This document shows, one piece after another, positions 43,616 through 53,049 of a DNA stretch of 64,000 bases (positions are counted from its first letter, which is position 1; every line of letters begins with the position of its first letter). A program made the translations under genes and the position numbers. This stretch comes from Bacillus rubiinfantis (GTDB lineage: Bacteria > Bacillota > Bacilli > Bacillales > Cytobacillaceae), in contig CCFE01000030.1 in the NCBI GenBank assembly GCA_000752035.1, positions 264,374-328,373 of the forward strand, in the 5' to 3' direction. Under the pieces are notes generated by a model. The model was given only the letters and a program-made list of their open reading frames with translations, made no database searches and was not told where the DNA came from.

Positions 43616-44815
43616 CTAATTCGTCTGCAGTTTTCTCGGTTTCATTGCAGACAGTATGATAGACAACGGAAAGGCACAGATTAATAAAATAATTATAAAG
43701 CCAATTACACCCTTCCAGCCAAGATGTGTCCAGAAAAATCCGCCCGCAGTTCCTGCAATGCTAGAACCACTATAATAGAAAAACAAATACAGTGATGAGG
43801 CCTGCGCCTTTTCTGTCTGAGCACGAATACCGACCCAGCTGGAAGCAATCGAATGACATCCAAAAAAGCCAAAGGTAAAAATGGCAATGCCAAGAATTTT
43901 AACAATCAAAGGGGTCATAAGAGTGATAACTGCCCCGCTCACCATAATAACAAGCCCAATCCATAATACTTTACGGCGGCCCAGTCTATCGGAAAGTCTT
44001 CCCATCCATGTGGAACTAAAGGTTCCTGTTATATATACAATGAAGATCCAGCCAACAAGCGTCTGACTCAAGCGATATGGAGGGGCTAACAAGTCAAAGC
44101 CAATATAATTATATAAAGTGACAAAGCTCCCCATTAAAATAAACGAAATCCCATACAAACACAAAAGCGCTGGATCGCGTAAGTGACGAAACATCGAGAT
44201 GAATAGATTTTTTAATCGTAATGGCTTTGCTGTAAAATTTTTCGATTTAGGCAGGTTTAACCAAAAGCAAATGCTGAGGATAAGACTAATCACACCAATA
44301 GAACCCATTGCAATGCGCCATGAAAAGAAATCCGTTACCGTACCGGTAATTATCCTCCCGGCCATCCCGCCGATGGAATTACCGCTAATATATAATCCCA
44401 TCGCAACACCCAAACTTTTCGGATCAATTTCTTCTCCTAAATAGGCCATCGCTATCGCTGGCAAGCCGGCGAGAACAATCCCTTGCAAAACACGAAAGCC
44501 CAGTAAAGAACCAAATGTCGGGCTAAAGGCTGTTAAAATAACCATCAGAGAAGACAATAATAATGAAACAGTCATCATTCGCTTCCGACCCCATGCCTCT
44601 GACAACGAACTAGTAATCAACATGGAAACGGCAAGGGTAATGGTAGTTACTGATAATGTTAAACTACCGGCAGCAGCCGATACATGAAATTCTTTTGTAA
44701 AGATTGGCAATAATGGCTGAACATCGTAAAGAATCGAAAACGTAACAAATCCTCCAGCAAACAAGGATAAATTTGCCTTTCGAAATTCAGAAGTCCCTCG
44801 TTGCAGTTTGTTCAT
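43616..44815 (-). CDS. MFS transporter (YnfM-like)
   Basis: 399 residues with 12 membrane spans. The MFS signatures are LSEAWGRKRMM after helix 2 and GRLSDRLGRRKVLW in the second half. The best resemblance is to the YnfM/AraJ-type drug or sugar efflux group. It exports an unknown solute using the proton gradient. GGAAGG precedes the ATG. It is a single gene, divergent from the lysine-riboswitch dapA unit. Confidence 0.85.
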   Translation of the reverse strand: MNKLQRGTSEFRKANLSLFAGGFVTFSILYDVQPLLPIFTKEFHVSAAAGSLTLSVTTITLAVSMLITSSLSEAWGRKRMMTVSLLLSSLMVILTAFSPTFGSLLGFRVLQGIVLAGLPAIAMAYLGEEIDPKSLGVAMGLYISGNSIGGMAGRIITGTVTDFFSWRIAMGSIGVISLILSICFWLNLPKSKNFTAKPLRLKNLFISMFRHLRDPALLCLYGISFILMGSFVTLYNYIGFDLLAPPYRLSQTLVGWIFIVYITGTFSSTWMGRLSDRLGRRKVLWIGLVIMVSGAVITLMTPLIVKILGIAIFTFGFFGCHSIASSWVGIRAQTEKAQASSLYLFFYYSGSSIAGTAGGFFWTHLGWKGVIGFIIILLICAFPLSIILSAMKPRKLQTN

Positions 44816-44936
44816 TCAAAAAACCTTCCTTCATCAATTTCCCTTTTTTCACTTTACTCCTCTACTATAAAAAACTCAATTACGTTTTCTTTTGAAACAG
44901 GCATTTTTCAATTTATTAGCAAAATATCAATAAGCC

Positions 44937-44965
44937 TTGAAACACCTAGAATATTCTGTTATATT
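44937..44965 (+). promoter_or_regulatory. SigA promoter of the lysine riboswitch-dapA unit
   Basis: TTGAAA, 17 bases, then TATATT, placed about 37 bases before the conserved start of the riboswitch. Confidence 0.7.
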
Positions 44966-45001
44966 ACAATCAATTACATACTTACTTCAATAACCTTTTG
45001 A

Positions 45002-45190
45002 AGTGAGGATAGAGGCGCAAAGACCATCAGTACACCACCCGAGGCTCATGAGGTCCAACGACGGTGATGGAAAGGGGAATTTGCCGAAGTGTCAAGAAAC
45101 TCATGATTCTTGATTGCTGGTTCTGATGTTGAAAAAACACAGAATTGTCATATAGGAAACTATATGGAGGGCTATCTCACGCATGGGAAC
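45002..45190 (+). promoter_or_regulatory. Lysine riboswitch (L box)
   Basis: The L-box core is present in order: GTGAGGATAGAGGCGCAAAGA, CATCAGTA, GAGGTCC, GATGG then AAAGGGGAATTTGCCGAAG, and the GGCTATCTCACGCATGGG end. It lies directly upstream of a terminator and dapA. When lysine binds the RNA, the terminator should form and stop dapA expression. Confidence 0.93.
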
Positions 45191-45210
45191 TTGTTTTTTT
45201 ATGTTTCTAC

Positions 45211-45246
45211 TGCAGCTGTGAGGAATTCCTTCACTGCTGCTTTTTT
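45211..45246 (+). terminator. Riboswitch-controlled terminator before dapA
   Basis: GCAGCTGTGAGGAATTCC pairs with its near complement ending GCTGC and is followed by TTTTTT. It is the expression platform of the lysine riboswitch. Confidence 0.88.
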
Positions 45247-45310
45247 GCGTTGATGTTATCCGGCCTGAACCACCTCTATATAATAAAATTCCAAATAAAG
45301 GGTGAGTAAC

Positions 45311-46192
45311 ATGTTTTTTGGCCAAGTATTAACCGCAATGGTAACACCATTTGATCAACATGGTGAAGTTGATGTGAACGCAGTCAGAAACCTAGTGAAT
45401 CATTTAATTGACAATGGCAGCGATGGCTTAGTCGTTGCTGGAACAACAGGGGAATCACCAACATTATCAACCGAGGAAAAGGTTGAGTTATTTAAATTAG
45501 TTGTCAAAGAAGCAGCCGGGAGGGTTCCCGTTATTGCTGGTACGGGCTCCAATAACACAAGAGCCTCAATCGCCTTAACAAAAAAAGCTGAAGAAGCTGG
45601 TGTCAACGGGATTATGCTCGTTGCCCCGTATTATAATAAGCCATCTCAAGAAGGGCTGTTCCAACATTTTCAAGCAATTGCCGAGTGCACTACCCTGCCG
45701 GTTATACTGTACAACATACCAGGCCGCAGCGTTGTCAACATGTCAGTCGACACGATTGTCCGCCTTTCTCAGCTTGAAAATATTGTTGCCGTAAAAGAAG
45801 CGAGCGGCAACTTAGATGCGATGGCAGAGATTATCAGCCGTACACCAAAGGATTTTTCACTGTACAGTGGTGATGATGGTTTAACATTACCGATTCTTTC
45901 TATCGGCGGTGTCGGTGTTATTTCTGTTGCCTCCCATATTATCGGCAATGAAATGCAAGCAATGATTAATCAATTTAAAAGCTGTGATGTTCAAGGTGCT
46001 GCCCAAGCCCATCGCAGTCTGCTTCCACTGATGAGAGCTTTATTCGCAGCTCCTAGTCCGGCACCAGTAAAGGCAGCATTAAATAAACTGGGAGTTCCAG
46101 TTGGCGGTCTGCGCCTGCCACTCGTTCCGCTAAGCGCGGAAGAAGAAAAGGCGTTAGAAAGCTTCCTCCCTGGTGTAAAGGTACAATCCTAG
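45311..46192 (+). CDS. dapA: 4-hydroxy-tetrahydrodipicolinate synthase
   Basis: 293 residues. This TIM-barrel aldolase joins pyruvate and aspartate semialdehyde in the first step of lysine, meso-diaminopimelate and dipicolinate synthesis. Key residues are Thr45-Thr46 (GTTGESPT), Tyr134 and Arg139 (LYNIPGR), and the Schiff-base Lys162 (AVKEASGN). The ATG at 45311 follows GGGTGA. It stands alone behind a lysine riboswitch rather than in an aspartate-pathway operon, so it may be an extra dapA copy dedicated to lysine supply. Confidence 0.95.
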   Translation: MFFGQVLTAMVTPFDQHGEVDVNAVRNLVNHLIDNGSDGLVVAGTTGESPTLSTEEKVELFKLVVKEAAGRVPVIAGTGSNNTRASIALTKKAEEAGVNGIMLVAPYYNKPSQEGLFQHFQAIAECTTLPVILYNIPGRSVVNMSVDTIVRLSQLENIVAVKEASGNLDAMAEIISRTPKDFSLYSGDDGLTLPILSIGGVGVISVASHIIGNEMQAMINQFKSCDVQGAAQAHRSLLPLMRALFAAPSPAPVKAALNKLGVPVGGLRLPLVPLSAEEEKALESFLPGVKVQS

Positions 46193-46200
46193 TTGTGCAA

Positions 46201-46230
46201 AGATCTTGTCATCATGACAAGGTCTTTTTT
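46201..46230 (+). terminator. dapA terminator
   Basis: AGATCTTGTCAT / ATGACAAGGTCT is followed by TTTTTTT. Confidence 0.88.
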
Positions 46231-46293
46231 TACATTCCCTCCTCCCAAGATTACTTCAGAAATAAATAATTTGAATTTTAATAAAATTAAATA

Positions 46294-46322
46294 TTGACAG
46301 TTTCGTGAACGTCAGTTACTAT
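46294..46322 (+). promoter_or_regulatory. SigA promoter for the acyl-CoA-dehydrogenase/ABC unit
   Basis: TTGACA, 17 bases, then TACTAT, 48 bases before the start codon. Confidence 0.65.
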
Positions 46323-46370
46323 ATATCCAATAAAACCAATCGGAATTATATATTTAAAGGAGCTATAAAT

Positions 46371-47534
46371 ATGATTAATCCTTTCATCAAGACAGCCAGT
46401 CAACGAACTTGGTTAGAAAATTTACGAAAAAAGGAAGCCGAGTTCTATCACAGAGGGATTGTAGCTGATGATTTAGCCATTTTCCCTGAAGAAAACATCC
46501 ATGATTTGGTGAACCTAGGCTATTCCGCTATCACCCTGCCTCAAGCATATGACGGCGAGGGTCTTGGTGTTTACGATATGGTCCTTTTCCAAGAGACATT
46601 GGCCAGCATCGATAGCAGTACCGCCCTGTCGATTGGCTGGAGCCTTGGTGTCGTTGGCGAACTTTTTGAAAAAAAGCTGTGGCCTGAAGAGATGCTCCAC
46701 TTTTTCGCTAATGAAATCCGTAATGGCGCACTAGTCAATCGCGCTGTAAGTGAAGCACAAACAGGAAGTCCGACGCGGGGCGGACGCCCAGGTACCTCAG
46801 CTGCCAAGAAAGACGGAGGCTGGCTGTTAAACGGACGAAAAATCTTTACGACGATGTCGCCAGTACTAACATATTTCCTCACCTCGGCCTGGATTGAAGA
46901 AAAACAAAAAGTCGGCTTTTTCCTAATTCACAAAGACACTCCTGGACTTTCCATAGATGAAACCTGGGATGTAATCGCCATGCGCGGCACGGGAAGCCAT
47001 GACCTGGTGCTCGACAATGTGCAAGTTGACTCCTCGATGCTTGTTGAGCTTCCGGAGTTACCTAGTGGGGCCGCAATCAATGGCTGGATTCTCCATATTC
47101 CCGCTTGTTATCTGGGCATTGCTCAAGCTGCTCGTGATTATGCAATCCAATTTGCAAACAACTATTCACCAAATAGTTTGAACGGACCGATTAGTCAGCT
47201 TCCAAATGTCCAGCAGCTCATTGGTGAAATTGAACTTCAGTTAATCTCTGCGCGTCATCTCCTCTATGGGGTTGCAGCTGCCTATGATGACAAATCACAG
47301 CGAACACAGCTAACCAATGAACTAGGGGTCGTTAAACACGTCGTCACCAACTCAGCGATTACCATTGTTGACAAAGCTATGCGGATTGTCGGGGCTAAAA
47401 GTCTGCAATCCAGAAATCCGCTGCAACGCTATTACCGCGATGTCAGAGCAGGCCTGCATAATCCGCCAATGGACGATATGACGATTAGAAAGCTGGCATT
47501 GACTGCCATTGAACAAGAGAAAAGTAAATCATAA
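46371..47534 (+). CDS. Acyl-CoA dehydrogenase-like flavoprotein (YdbM/SfnB group)
   Basis: 387 residues with the three-domain acyl-CoA dehydrogenase fold: an N-terminal helical domain, a middle beta domain (RAVSEAQTGSP, then WLLNGRKIFTT) and a C-terminal helical domain (MRIVGAKSLQSRNPLQRYYRDVRAG). It resembles YdbM and SfnB-type oxidoreductases used for alternative sulfur sources rather than fatty-acid enzymes. The cystine-type ABC genes that follow support a sulfur role. AAAGGAGC precedes the ATG at 46371. The substrate is unproven. Confidence 0.82.
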   Translation: MINPFIKTASQRTWLENLRKKEAEFYHRGIVADDLAIFPEENIHDLVNLGYSAITLPQAYDGEGLGVYDMVLFQETLASIDSSTALSIGWSLGVVGELFEKKLWPEEMLHFFANEIRNGALVNRAVSEAQTGSPTRGGRPGTSAAKKDGGWLLNGRKIFTTMSPVLTYFLTSAWIEEKQKVGFFLIHKDTPGLSIDETWDVIAMRGTGSHDLVLDNVQVDSSMLVELPELPSGAAINGWILHIPACYLGIAQAARDYAIQFANNYSPNSLNGPISQLPNVQQLIGEIELQLISARHLLYGVAAAYDDKSQRTQLTNELGVVKHVVTNSAITIVDKAMRIVGAKSLQSRNPLQRYYRDVRAGLHNPPMDDMTIRKLALTAIEQEKSKS

Positions 47535-47669
47535 TCCCTGCAACTGTAGCATTTAGCAGGATAAGCAACACTGCTCCCCTTCTTTTTTTAAGTTGGGGGT
47601 AACTTTTCAATCTAAATACAAGTAAATATATATGTAAACTATAAATTAAAACTAAAGGGGAAATGAAAA

Positions 47670-48530
47670 ATGAAATTTAAACATTTTTTGAAAACAGCAG
47701 TTACTGGTTTAGCCTTAATGACTTTTATTGCTGGCTGCAGCAGCAATTCGGCTTCCTCATCGGATGATAGTGATGACAAGGTAAGAAAAGTAAAAGTAGC
47801 ATTCGACCAAGCATCTAAACCAATCTCCTATCTCGATGAACAGGGAAATCCGACAGGCTATGATGTCGAAGTCATGAAACTCGTCGATGAATTGCTGCCA
47901 GAATACGAATTTGAATTTGTTGGCACTTCAAGTGACGACCTCCTATTGGGAGTTGAGCAAGGGAAATTCCAAGTCGGTGTAAAAAATGCCTTCTGGACAA
48001 AAGAAAGAACGGAAAAATTTATCTATCCAAAAGAATTCCTTGGCCTTAGCAGCGCTGGATTGGTGTTAAAGAAAGAACACGAGCACATCAAGTCTCTTGA
48101 AGATTTTGCTTCAGCGAAATTAACACTTGCCCCGATTGCCGCTAACAACGCGCAATACACCGTTATCGATGAATACAACCAGGCTCATCCAGATAATAAG
48201 GTTCAACTAAAAGCGGGAGATTCGTTTACCGTTGATGTCGTTCAATGGGTCAACGAAGGCCGTGTTGATGGCGGTGTCATGATTGAAGGACCATTTAAAC
48301 AACAAGTCCTCGATAAGAATGGCCCATATTATAAATTAAAGGATGAAGTGGTCTATAATGAGTTCGCCGTGATTAAAACCTGGCCGCTATTTAATAAAAA
48401 AGAACAGGAATTTGCCGATGCTTTTGATGAGGCAATGAAAAAACTGAAAGCGGAAAAGAAACCAAATGAACTAAGCAAAAAATTCTATGGTCGTGACTTG
48501 TTTGAAGTGTTGGATCAAGTCAAACGCTAA
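47670..48530 (+). CDS. Amino-acid/cystine ABC substrate-binding lipoprotein
   Basis: 286 residues. The signal peptide ends in the lipobox IAGC, followed by a Ser/Asp linker and a periplasmic-binding domain of family 3 (ISYLDEQGNPTGYDVEVMKLVDELLP). It binds a small polar solute outside the membrane. GGGG precedes the ATG. With two permeases and an ATPase it forms a polar amino-acid importer. B. subtilis TcyJKLMN (cystine) is the closest known layout, but one binding protein is missing compared with that system. Confidence 0.88.
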   Translation: MKFKHFLKTAVTGLALMTFIAGCSSNSASSSDDSDDKVRKVKVAFDQASKPISYLDEQGNPTGYDVEVMKLVDELLPEYEFEFVGTSSDDLLLGVEQGKFQVGVKNAFWTKERTEKFIYPKEFLGLSSAGLVLKKEHEHIKSLEDFASAKLTLAPIAANNAQYTVIDEYNQAHPDNKVQLKAGDSFTVDVVQWVNEGRVDGGVMIEGPFKQQVLDKNGPYYKLKDEVVYNEFAVIKTWPLFNKKEQEFADAFDEAMKKLKAEKKPNELSKKFYGRDLFEVLDQVKR

Positions 48531-48544
48531 TCGCTCTATTCCAG

Positions 48545-48586
48545 CTGTCACTCCCGGCCCAACCAGGGGTGACAGATTAATTTTTC
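48545..48586 (+). terminator. Intra-operon attenuating hairpin after the binding-protein gene
   Basis: CTGTCAC / GTGACAG with a GC-rich loop is followed by TTAATTTTT. Such partial terminators usually keep binding-protein mRNA in excess over permease mRNA. Confidence 0.6.
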
Positions 48587-48608
48587 AAATCGAAATTGAG
48601 GGGAAAAC

Positions 48609-49316
48609 ATGGAGAAATATTTCGATGCCAACTATATATGGGAGTCATTTCCGTTATTACTCCCTTTCCTAAAGGTCACCTTCCTTGTTACCGGATTATC
48701 TGTACTGTTTGGGACTCTACTTGGATTCCTAATAGCCGCCATGAAGTTAGGAAATAATAAGATTGCTAGAAAAATAGCTAACGGCTATATCACCGCTTTG
48801 CGTTGTACCCCATCCATCGTGCTGCTGTTTTTAGTGTATTACGGCCTGCCGGCACTAGCTGAGAATTTCGGCATCCTGCTTGACAACGTTGACAAGATTA
48901 TCTTTATTGTGATTACCTTCTCGCTGCAATTCGCGGCGGCGATGGCTGAAGTGATCCGCTCTGCTTATCAATCTATTGATAAAGGGCAATTTGAAGCAGC
49001 CGTAAGTGTCGGCTTAAGCCCTTTGCAAGCCTATCGAAGAATTATTTTTCCACAGGCCTTTGTGGTCGCCTTGCCAAACTTCGGCAACAGTTTGCTCGAA
49101 CTGATTAAAGAAGGCTCCCTCGCGTATACGATTGGATTTATTGATGTAATGGGAAAAGCAAGCTTGATTATCGACGGCAGGTTTAATGCCCATGCTTTAG
49201 AAACCTATCTTGCCCTATCGATTATTTATTGGGTGGTTTCCGTCATCATTGAACAGGTCTTCTTACGTCTGGAAAAAGCCTTTAGCAAAGGCAAGCAAGT
49301 GATTAAAACAACATAA
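48609..49316 (+). CDS. Amino-acid ABC permease 1
   Basis: 235 residues with five to six spans. The HisM-family coupling loop is EAAVSVGLSPLQAYRRIIFPQAF near residue 127. It pairs with the next permease to form the channel. GAGGGG precedes the ATG, and the next gene begins 13 bases after its stop. Confidence 0.9.
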   Translation: MEKYFDANYIWESFPLLLPFLKVTFLVTGLSVLFGTLLGFLIAAMKLGNNKIARKIANGYITALRCTPSIVLLFLVYYGLPALAENFGILLDNVDKIIFIVITFSLQFAAAMAEVIRSAYQSIDKGQFEAAVSVGLSPLQAYRRIIFPQAFVVALPNFGNSLLELIKEGSLAYTIGFIDVMGKASLIIDGRFNAHALETYLALSIIYWVVSVIIEQVFLRLEKAFSKGKQVIKTT

Positions 49317-49328
49317 GGGAGTGGCAGT

Positions 49329-50042
49329 GTGTCTAACAGCCTTGATTTACAGTTTTTAGTAAAAACTTTCTTTATTGCCTTATCAGGCGTTCCAACAGCA
49401 TTAATAATCACAATAATTTCGTTGCTGATTGCCATGCCAGCCGGATTTTTGCTAGCGTTGACGCGAATTAATAAGATTCCCATCCTCCAGCGTTTTGCTC
49501 AAATCTATGTGTCTTTCATCAGGGGAACACCTGTGATTGTCCAAATATTTATTGTCTACAGTTCCGTCCCCTTATTGTTAACAGCTATTTTTGAAAACTA
49601 TGGGATTGAGAAAAATGTCTATGAACTTAACCCAATCTGGTTTGCCCTAATTGTTTTTTCCATTAATACGACAGCGATTATGATTGAGATATTTCGCTCA
49701 GCCATCGGTACCGTCAGCAAGGGTCAGCTAGAAGCCGCTTATTCGGTTGGTTTAACGAATTTTCAGGCTTTTCGGCGTATCATCATTCCCCAGGTCTTGG
49801 TTACTGCTTTGCCTAATATATGTACGGCTACGGTCAATCTCATCAAGGCTACATCCTTGGGCTATGCGATGTCACTCCAGGAAATTACGCTCCGGGCAAA
49901 AGTTGCCGCTAATGTTGGGTACAACTATGTCGAGGCATACATTGATATTTTTCTCGTCTACCTGATTCTTTGCAGTTTAGTAGAATATCTCTTCAAACGC
50001 TTTGAAAAACGCTTAGGTAAGTACAAAGCCATTCATGCCTAG
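49329..50042 (+). CDS. Amino-acid ABC permease 2
   Basis: 237 residues starting at GTG after GGGAGTGG. The EAAYSVGLTNFQAFRRIIIPQVL coupling loop lies near residue 135. It is homologous to permease 1 in the same operon, so a heterodimeric channel is expected. The stop codon is followed 22 bases later by the ATPase start. Confidence 0.9.
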   Translation: MSNSLDLQFLVKTFFIALSGVPTALIITIISLLIAMPAGFLLALTRINKIPILQRFAQIYVSFIRGTPVIVQIFIVYSSVPLLLTAIFENYGIEKNVYELNPIWFALIVFSINTTAIMIEIFRSAIGTVSKGQLEAAYSVGLTNFQAFRRIIIPQVLVTALPNICTATVNLIKATSLGYAMSLQEITLRAKVAANVGYNYVEAYIDIFLVYLILCSLVEYLFKRFEKRLGKYKAIHA

Positions 50043-50063
50043 ATGAAAATAGGAGGCACTAGT

Positions 50064-50819
50064 ATGTTAGAAATAAGTAAAATTCATAAATCTTTTGGAA
50101 AAAGCGAGATTTTAAAAGGTGTCACGATCAAAATTGATAAAGGTGACGTCGTCGTGATTCTCGGGCCGAGCGGGTCAGGAAAAACCACCCTGCTTCGCTG
50201 CATCAATTTTCTTGAAAAAGCCGACGCTGGCGAGGCTCATTTCGGTGAGATGCGGGTGAATCTAAACACAGCTTCCAAAAAAGAAATTCAAGCAATCCGG
50301 AAAAAAACAGCATTTGTGTTCCAGAATTACAATCTTTTCAATAATAAAACAGCGTTGGAAAATGTAACCGAAGGGCTGATAATTGGCCGAAAAATCCCAA
50401 AAGCAGAAGCGATTAAAATTGGAAAAAAAGCGTTGGATAAGGTCGGGCTCAGAGAAAAATACGATTCCTATCCAAGCCAGCTTTCGGGCGGACAGCAACA
50501 GCGCGTGGGCATTGCCAGGGCCGTCGCATTAAATCCCGATATCATCCTATTTGATGAACCGACCTCCGCCCTTGACCCAGAATTGGTTGGGGAAGTGCTC
50601 GCGGTAATGAAGAATATCGCCAAAGATGGCACGACGATGCTCGTCGTCACCCATGAAATGTCATTCGCCAAGGATGTCGCTAATAAAGTGGTGTTTATGG
50701 ATGGCGGTGTCATCGTTGAAGAAGGAGCACCTAAGGACATTTTTTCAAATCCAAAGGAAGAGCGCACGAAGCAATTCTTACGGAGGGTGTTGCCAGAGGA
50801 TTATATCTACTATATTTGA
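50064..50819 (+). CDS. Amino-acid ABC transporter ATPase
   Basis: 251 residues. Walker A is GPSGSGKTT at 34 to 42, then LSGGQQQRVGIARA and Walker B DIILFDEPTSALDPE, and the H-loop is in VVTHEMSFA. AGGAGG lies just before the ATG at 50064; the longer frame would put this site inside the gene. It is the last gene of the importer operon. The TcyN/GlnQ family is the closest. Confidence 0.92.
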   Translation: MLEISKIHKSFGKSEILKGVTIKIDKGDVVVILGPSGSGKTTLLRCINFLEKADAGEAHFGEMRVNLNTASKKEIQAIRKKTAFVFQNYNLFNNKTALENVTEGLIIGRKIPKAEAIKIGKKALDKVGLREKYDSYPSQLSGGQQQRVGIARAVALNPDIILFDEPTSALDPELVGEVLAVMKNIAKDGTTMLVVTHEMSFAKDVANKVVFMDGGVIVEEGAPKDIFSNPKEERTKQFLRRVLPEDYIYYI

Positions 50820-50836
50820 GATGGTTATTTTTTCGA

Positions 50837-50889
50837 TTCGCTAATAAAATTTGAAATTCGCTAATAAGTCGGTGGGATTCGCTAATAAA
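50837..50889. repeat. Periodic TTCGCTAATAA intergenic repeat, locus 3
   Basis: TTCGCTAATAA occurs at 50837, 50857 and 50878, a period of 20 to 21 bases. Its complement TTATTAGCGAA resembles the TATCAGCGA core at 9051 and 43517. Confidence 0.65.
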
Positions 50890-50915
50890 TATGGACAGTT
50901 GCAAAAATAACATTT

Positions 50916-50968
50916 AAAAAGCAGCCCCTCTTGCGCCGTACAGCTTAACCCAGGAGGGACTGCTTTTT
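50916..50968. terminator. Bidirectional terminator between the ABC and EamA genes
   Basis: AAAAAGCAG-CCCTC / GAGGG-CTGCTTTTT with a long loop lies between convergent genes. Confidence 0.8.
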
Positions 50969-51858
50969 CAGGCATTGAGGTTATGTAACTTTTTCATTCT
51001 CATTTCCATTCTTTCACTAAAATAGGTTGAACCTAAAATGAGAATCCCACCAATGATTTGTATTAACGCCATACTTTCATTAAGAAAAATCGCCGCAAAG
51101 ATGACAGCAGACACCGGATCTAGATAGCTTAAAACAGCAATTGTTTGCCCCTTTAAATCTTTAAGCGAGGTAAAATACAAATAATAAGCAATTCCTGTAT
51201 GTACCACACCGACTAAAATCATAAAGAGTATCCCTTTCCCGCTTATATCGGTAACATGAAATCCGTCTTTCAATAATACATATGGAAATAACACAATAAC
51301 AGCAATTACTAACTGAATAATGGTAGTTTCAAAGCCTGATAAATTCTTTATAAATTTATTGAAAAGCACCACACTGGCATACAATGCCGCGGCCGACAGC
51401 CCGTATAAAATCCCTACAACATGCTCTCCATCAGCGTTGCCGCCAGTTCCGCCAATATTTACTAAAAATAAGCCCACCATCGCCGCTATGATACTAATAA
51501 TATGAAAAAATGATAATTTTTCCTTTAATATAAATGGTGCTAAAATCATCACGAAAATCGGTGCAAAGTAGTAGCTTAACGTTGCATTGGAAACTGTTGT
51601 GTAGCGATAGGCCTGAAACAATAGAATCCAATTAAATCCAATCGCTGCGCCAGACAAAAGTAATGGAATCGCATTTCTCCTGACGGCCTGAAATGATAAT
51701 TTCTGCTTCATCAACAGCCAAATTCCCAGCAGAAACAGACTGCCGATTACTCCCCGCATGAGTGCAATTTCACTTGATGATAGCTGAATATTTTTTACAA
51801 AGATACCGATGCTGCCCCAAATGAGCATGGCTGATAACAGCTTTAGCTTTCCTCTCAA
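50968..51858 (-). CDS. EamA/DMT-family transporter (10 TM)
   Basis: 296 residues with ten spans and two EamA repeats (LKLLSAMLIWGSIGIFVKN and GLSAAALYASVVLFNKF begin the halves). It is a drug/metabolite-type permease, and the substrate is unknown. The TTG start follows CAGGGGG by eight bases. It is divergent from a second EamA gene at 52025, but the two are of different subtypes. Confidence 0.85.
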   Translation of the reverse strand: MRGKLKLLSAMLIWGSIGIFVKNIQLSSSEIALMRGVIGSLFLLGIWLLMKQKLSFQAVRRNAIPLLLSGAAIGFNWILLFQAYRYTTVSNATLSYYFAPIFVMILAPFILKEKLSFFHIISIIAAMVGLFLVNIGGTGGNADGEHVVGILYGLSAAALYASVVLFNKFIKNLSGFETTIIQLVIAVIVLFPYVLLKDGFHVTDISGKGILFMILVGVVHTGIAYYLYFTSLKDLKGQTIAVLSYLDPVSAVIFAAIFLNESMALIQIIGGILILGSTYFSERMEMRMKKLHNLNA

Positions 51859-52024
51859 CCTTAAATCCCCCTGTTACTGTATATCTTAGTACAATTTTAG
51901 AATATTCCTTCATAAAATAAAATAAGCCTGACCTAAGTTTTTTCCACTCAATTCCTAGATATTTTCCTGACATTTGTTATAATAATGAAGTTTTTCATCC
52001 ATACATAGATAAGGAGTTTGCATT

Positions 52025-52930
52025 ATGTGGTTTATTTTTGCATTATTAACAACTTTTGCTTGGGGCGGTGCCGACCTCTTTTATAAAAAAGGCACAGACA
52101 GTAATGATAAATACAGCCATTTAAAAATTGTAATTATGGTTGGTTTGGTAATGGGAATTCATGCAACAGTCTATATGTTAACTCAAGGCCTTAGCTTTAA
52201 CCCTTATGATCTAGTAAAATACTTACCTGTATCAGCGCTTTACATATTATCGATGGCAATCGGTTATATTGGTCTCCGGTACATTGAGTTATCGATTGCC
52301 TCACCGGTGCAAAACTCATCGGGTGCAATCACCGCTATTCTACTTTTTATCTTCTTTCCGCGTGAACTGGGGATGCTACATATTGTCGGTGTCGTGATTA
52401 TCACTGCTGGTGTTATTGGCCTAGCAATTCTCGAAAAAAATGCAGAGACGGCCGCATTGAAAGCCAGTAATATACAAATTGATAAAAAATATCAGATTGG
52501 CTTTTTAGCGATTACCTTCCCAATTCTCTATTGTATTCTTGATGGTCTAGGCACGTTTGCCGATGGGATTTATCTTGATGAGATGAAACTTATTAGCGAA
52601 GATGCGGCCCTAATTGCCTATGAATACACATTTTTACTATGTGGTATAGCTGCTTTCCTATTCCTGAAGTTAAAAAAAATCGATTTTCGTGTTTTTCAGG
52701 AGCGTGACAAAGGGTTAGCGGCTATTTTAGAAACTGCCGGTCAGTTTTTCTATGTATTTGCCATGGCAAAAAATGCGATTATCGCTGCACCACTAATTGC
52801 TTCCTACAGCATCATTTCCGTTGTCTTGTCACGAATTTTTCTTAAGGAAAAACTCAGCAAAGCGCATTATGCGGTGATTGTACTGGTGATGATTGGTATT
52901 GCCTTACTTGGCTTTGCGGATGAATTATAG
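52025..52930 (+). CDS. EamA-family transporter (second)
   Basis: 301 residues with ten spans. It begins MWFIFALLTTFAWGGADLFYKKG and contains IELSIASPVQNSSGAITAILL, placing it in the EamA family close to YdzE/RhaT-like proteins. A cytoplasmic linker (EKNAETAALKASNIQIDKKYQIGF) separates the two halves. AAGGAG precedes the ATG. The substrate is unknown. It is divergent from the previous EamA gene. Confidence 0.85.
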   Translation: MWFIFALLTTFAWGGADLFYKKGTDSNDKYSHLKIVIMVGLVMGIHATVYMLTQGLSFNPYDLVKYLPVSALYILSMAIGYIGLRYIELSIASPVQNSSGAITAILLFIFFPRELGMLHIVGVVIITAGVIGLAILEKNAETAALKASNIQIDKKYQIGFLAITFPILYCILDGLGTFADGIYLDEMKLISEDAALIAYEYTFLLCGIAAFLFLKLKKIDFRVFQERDKGLAAILETAGQFFYVFAMAKNAIIAAPLIASYSIISVVLSRIFLKEKLSKAHYAVIVLVMIGIALLGFADEL

Positions 52931-53049
52931 GTCTAAATATTCATAGACAGAGAGATATCAAAAGAAAACGATAGGTAATTTATCCCTAACTACTCCTTCC
53001 TACCTTTAATTATTTGGTATAATATACCTAGAAAGGCTGGAGTTAGCAT

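Noticed and set aside
46203..46370. A possible S-box or T-box riboswitch before the acyl-CoA-dehydrogenase gene
   Set aside because: Only the dapA terminator and a plain SigA promoter are visible; no conserved core of either riboswitch was found.
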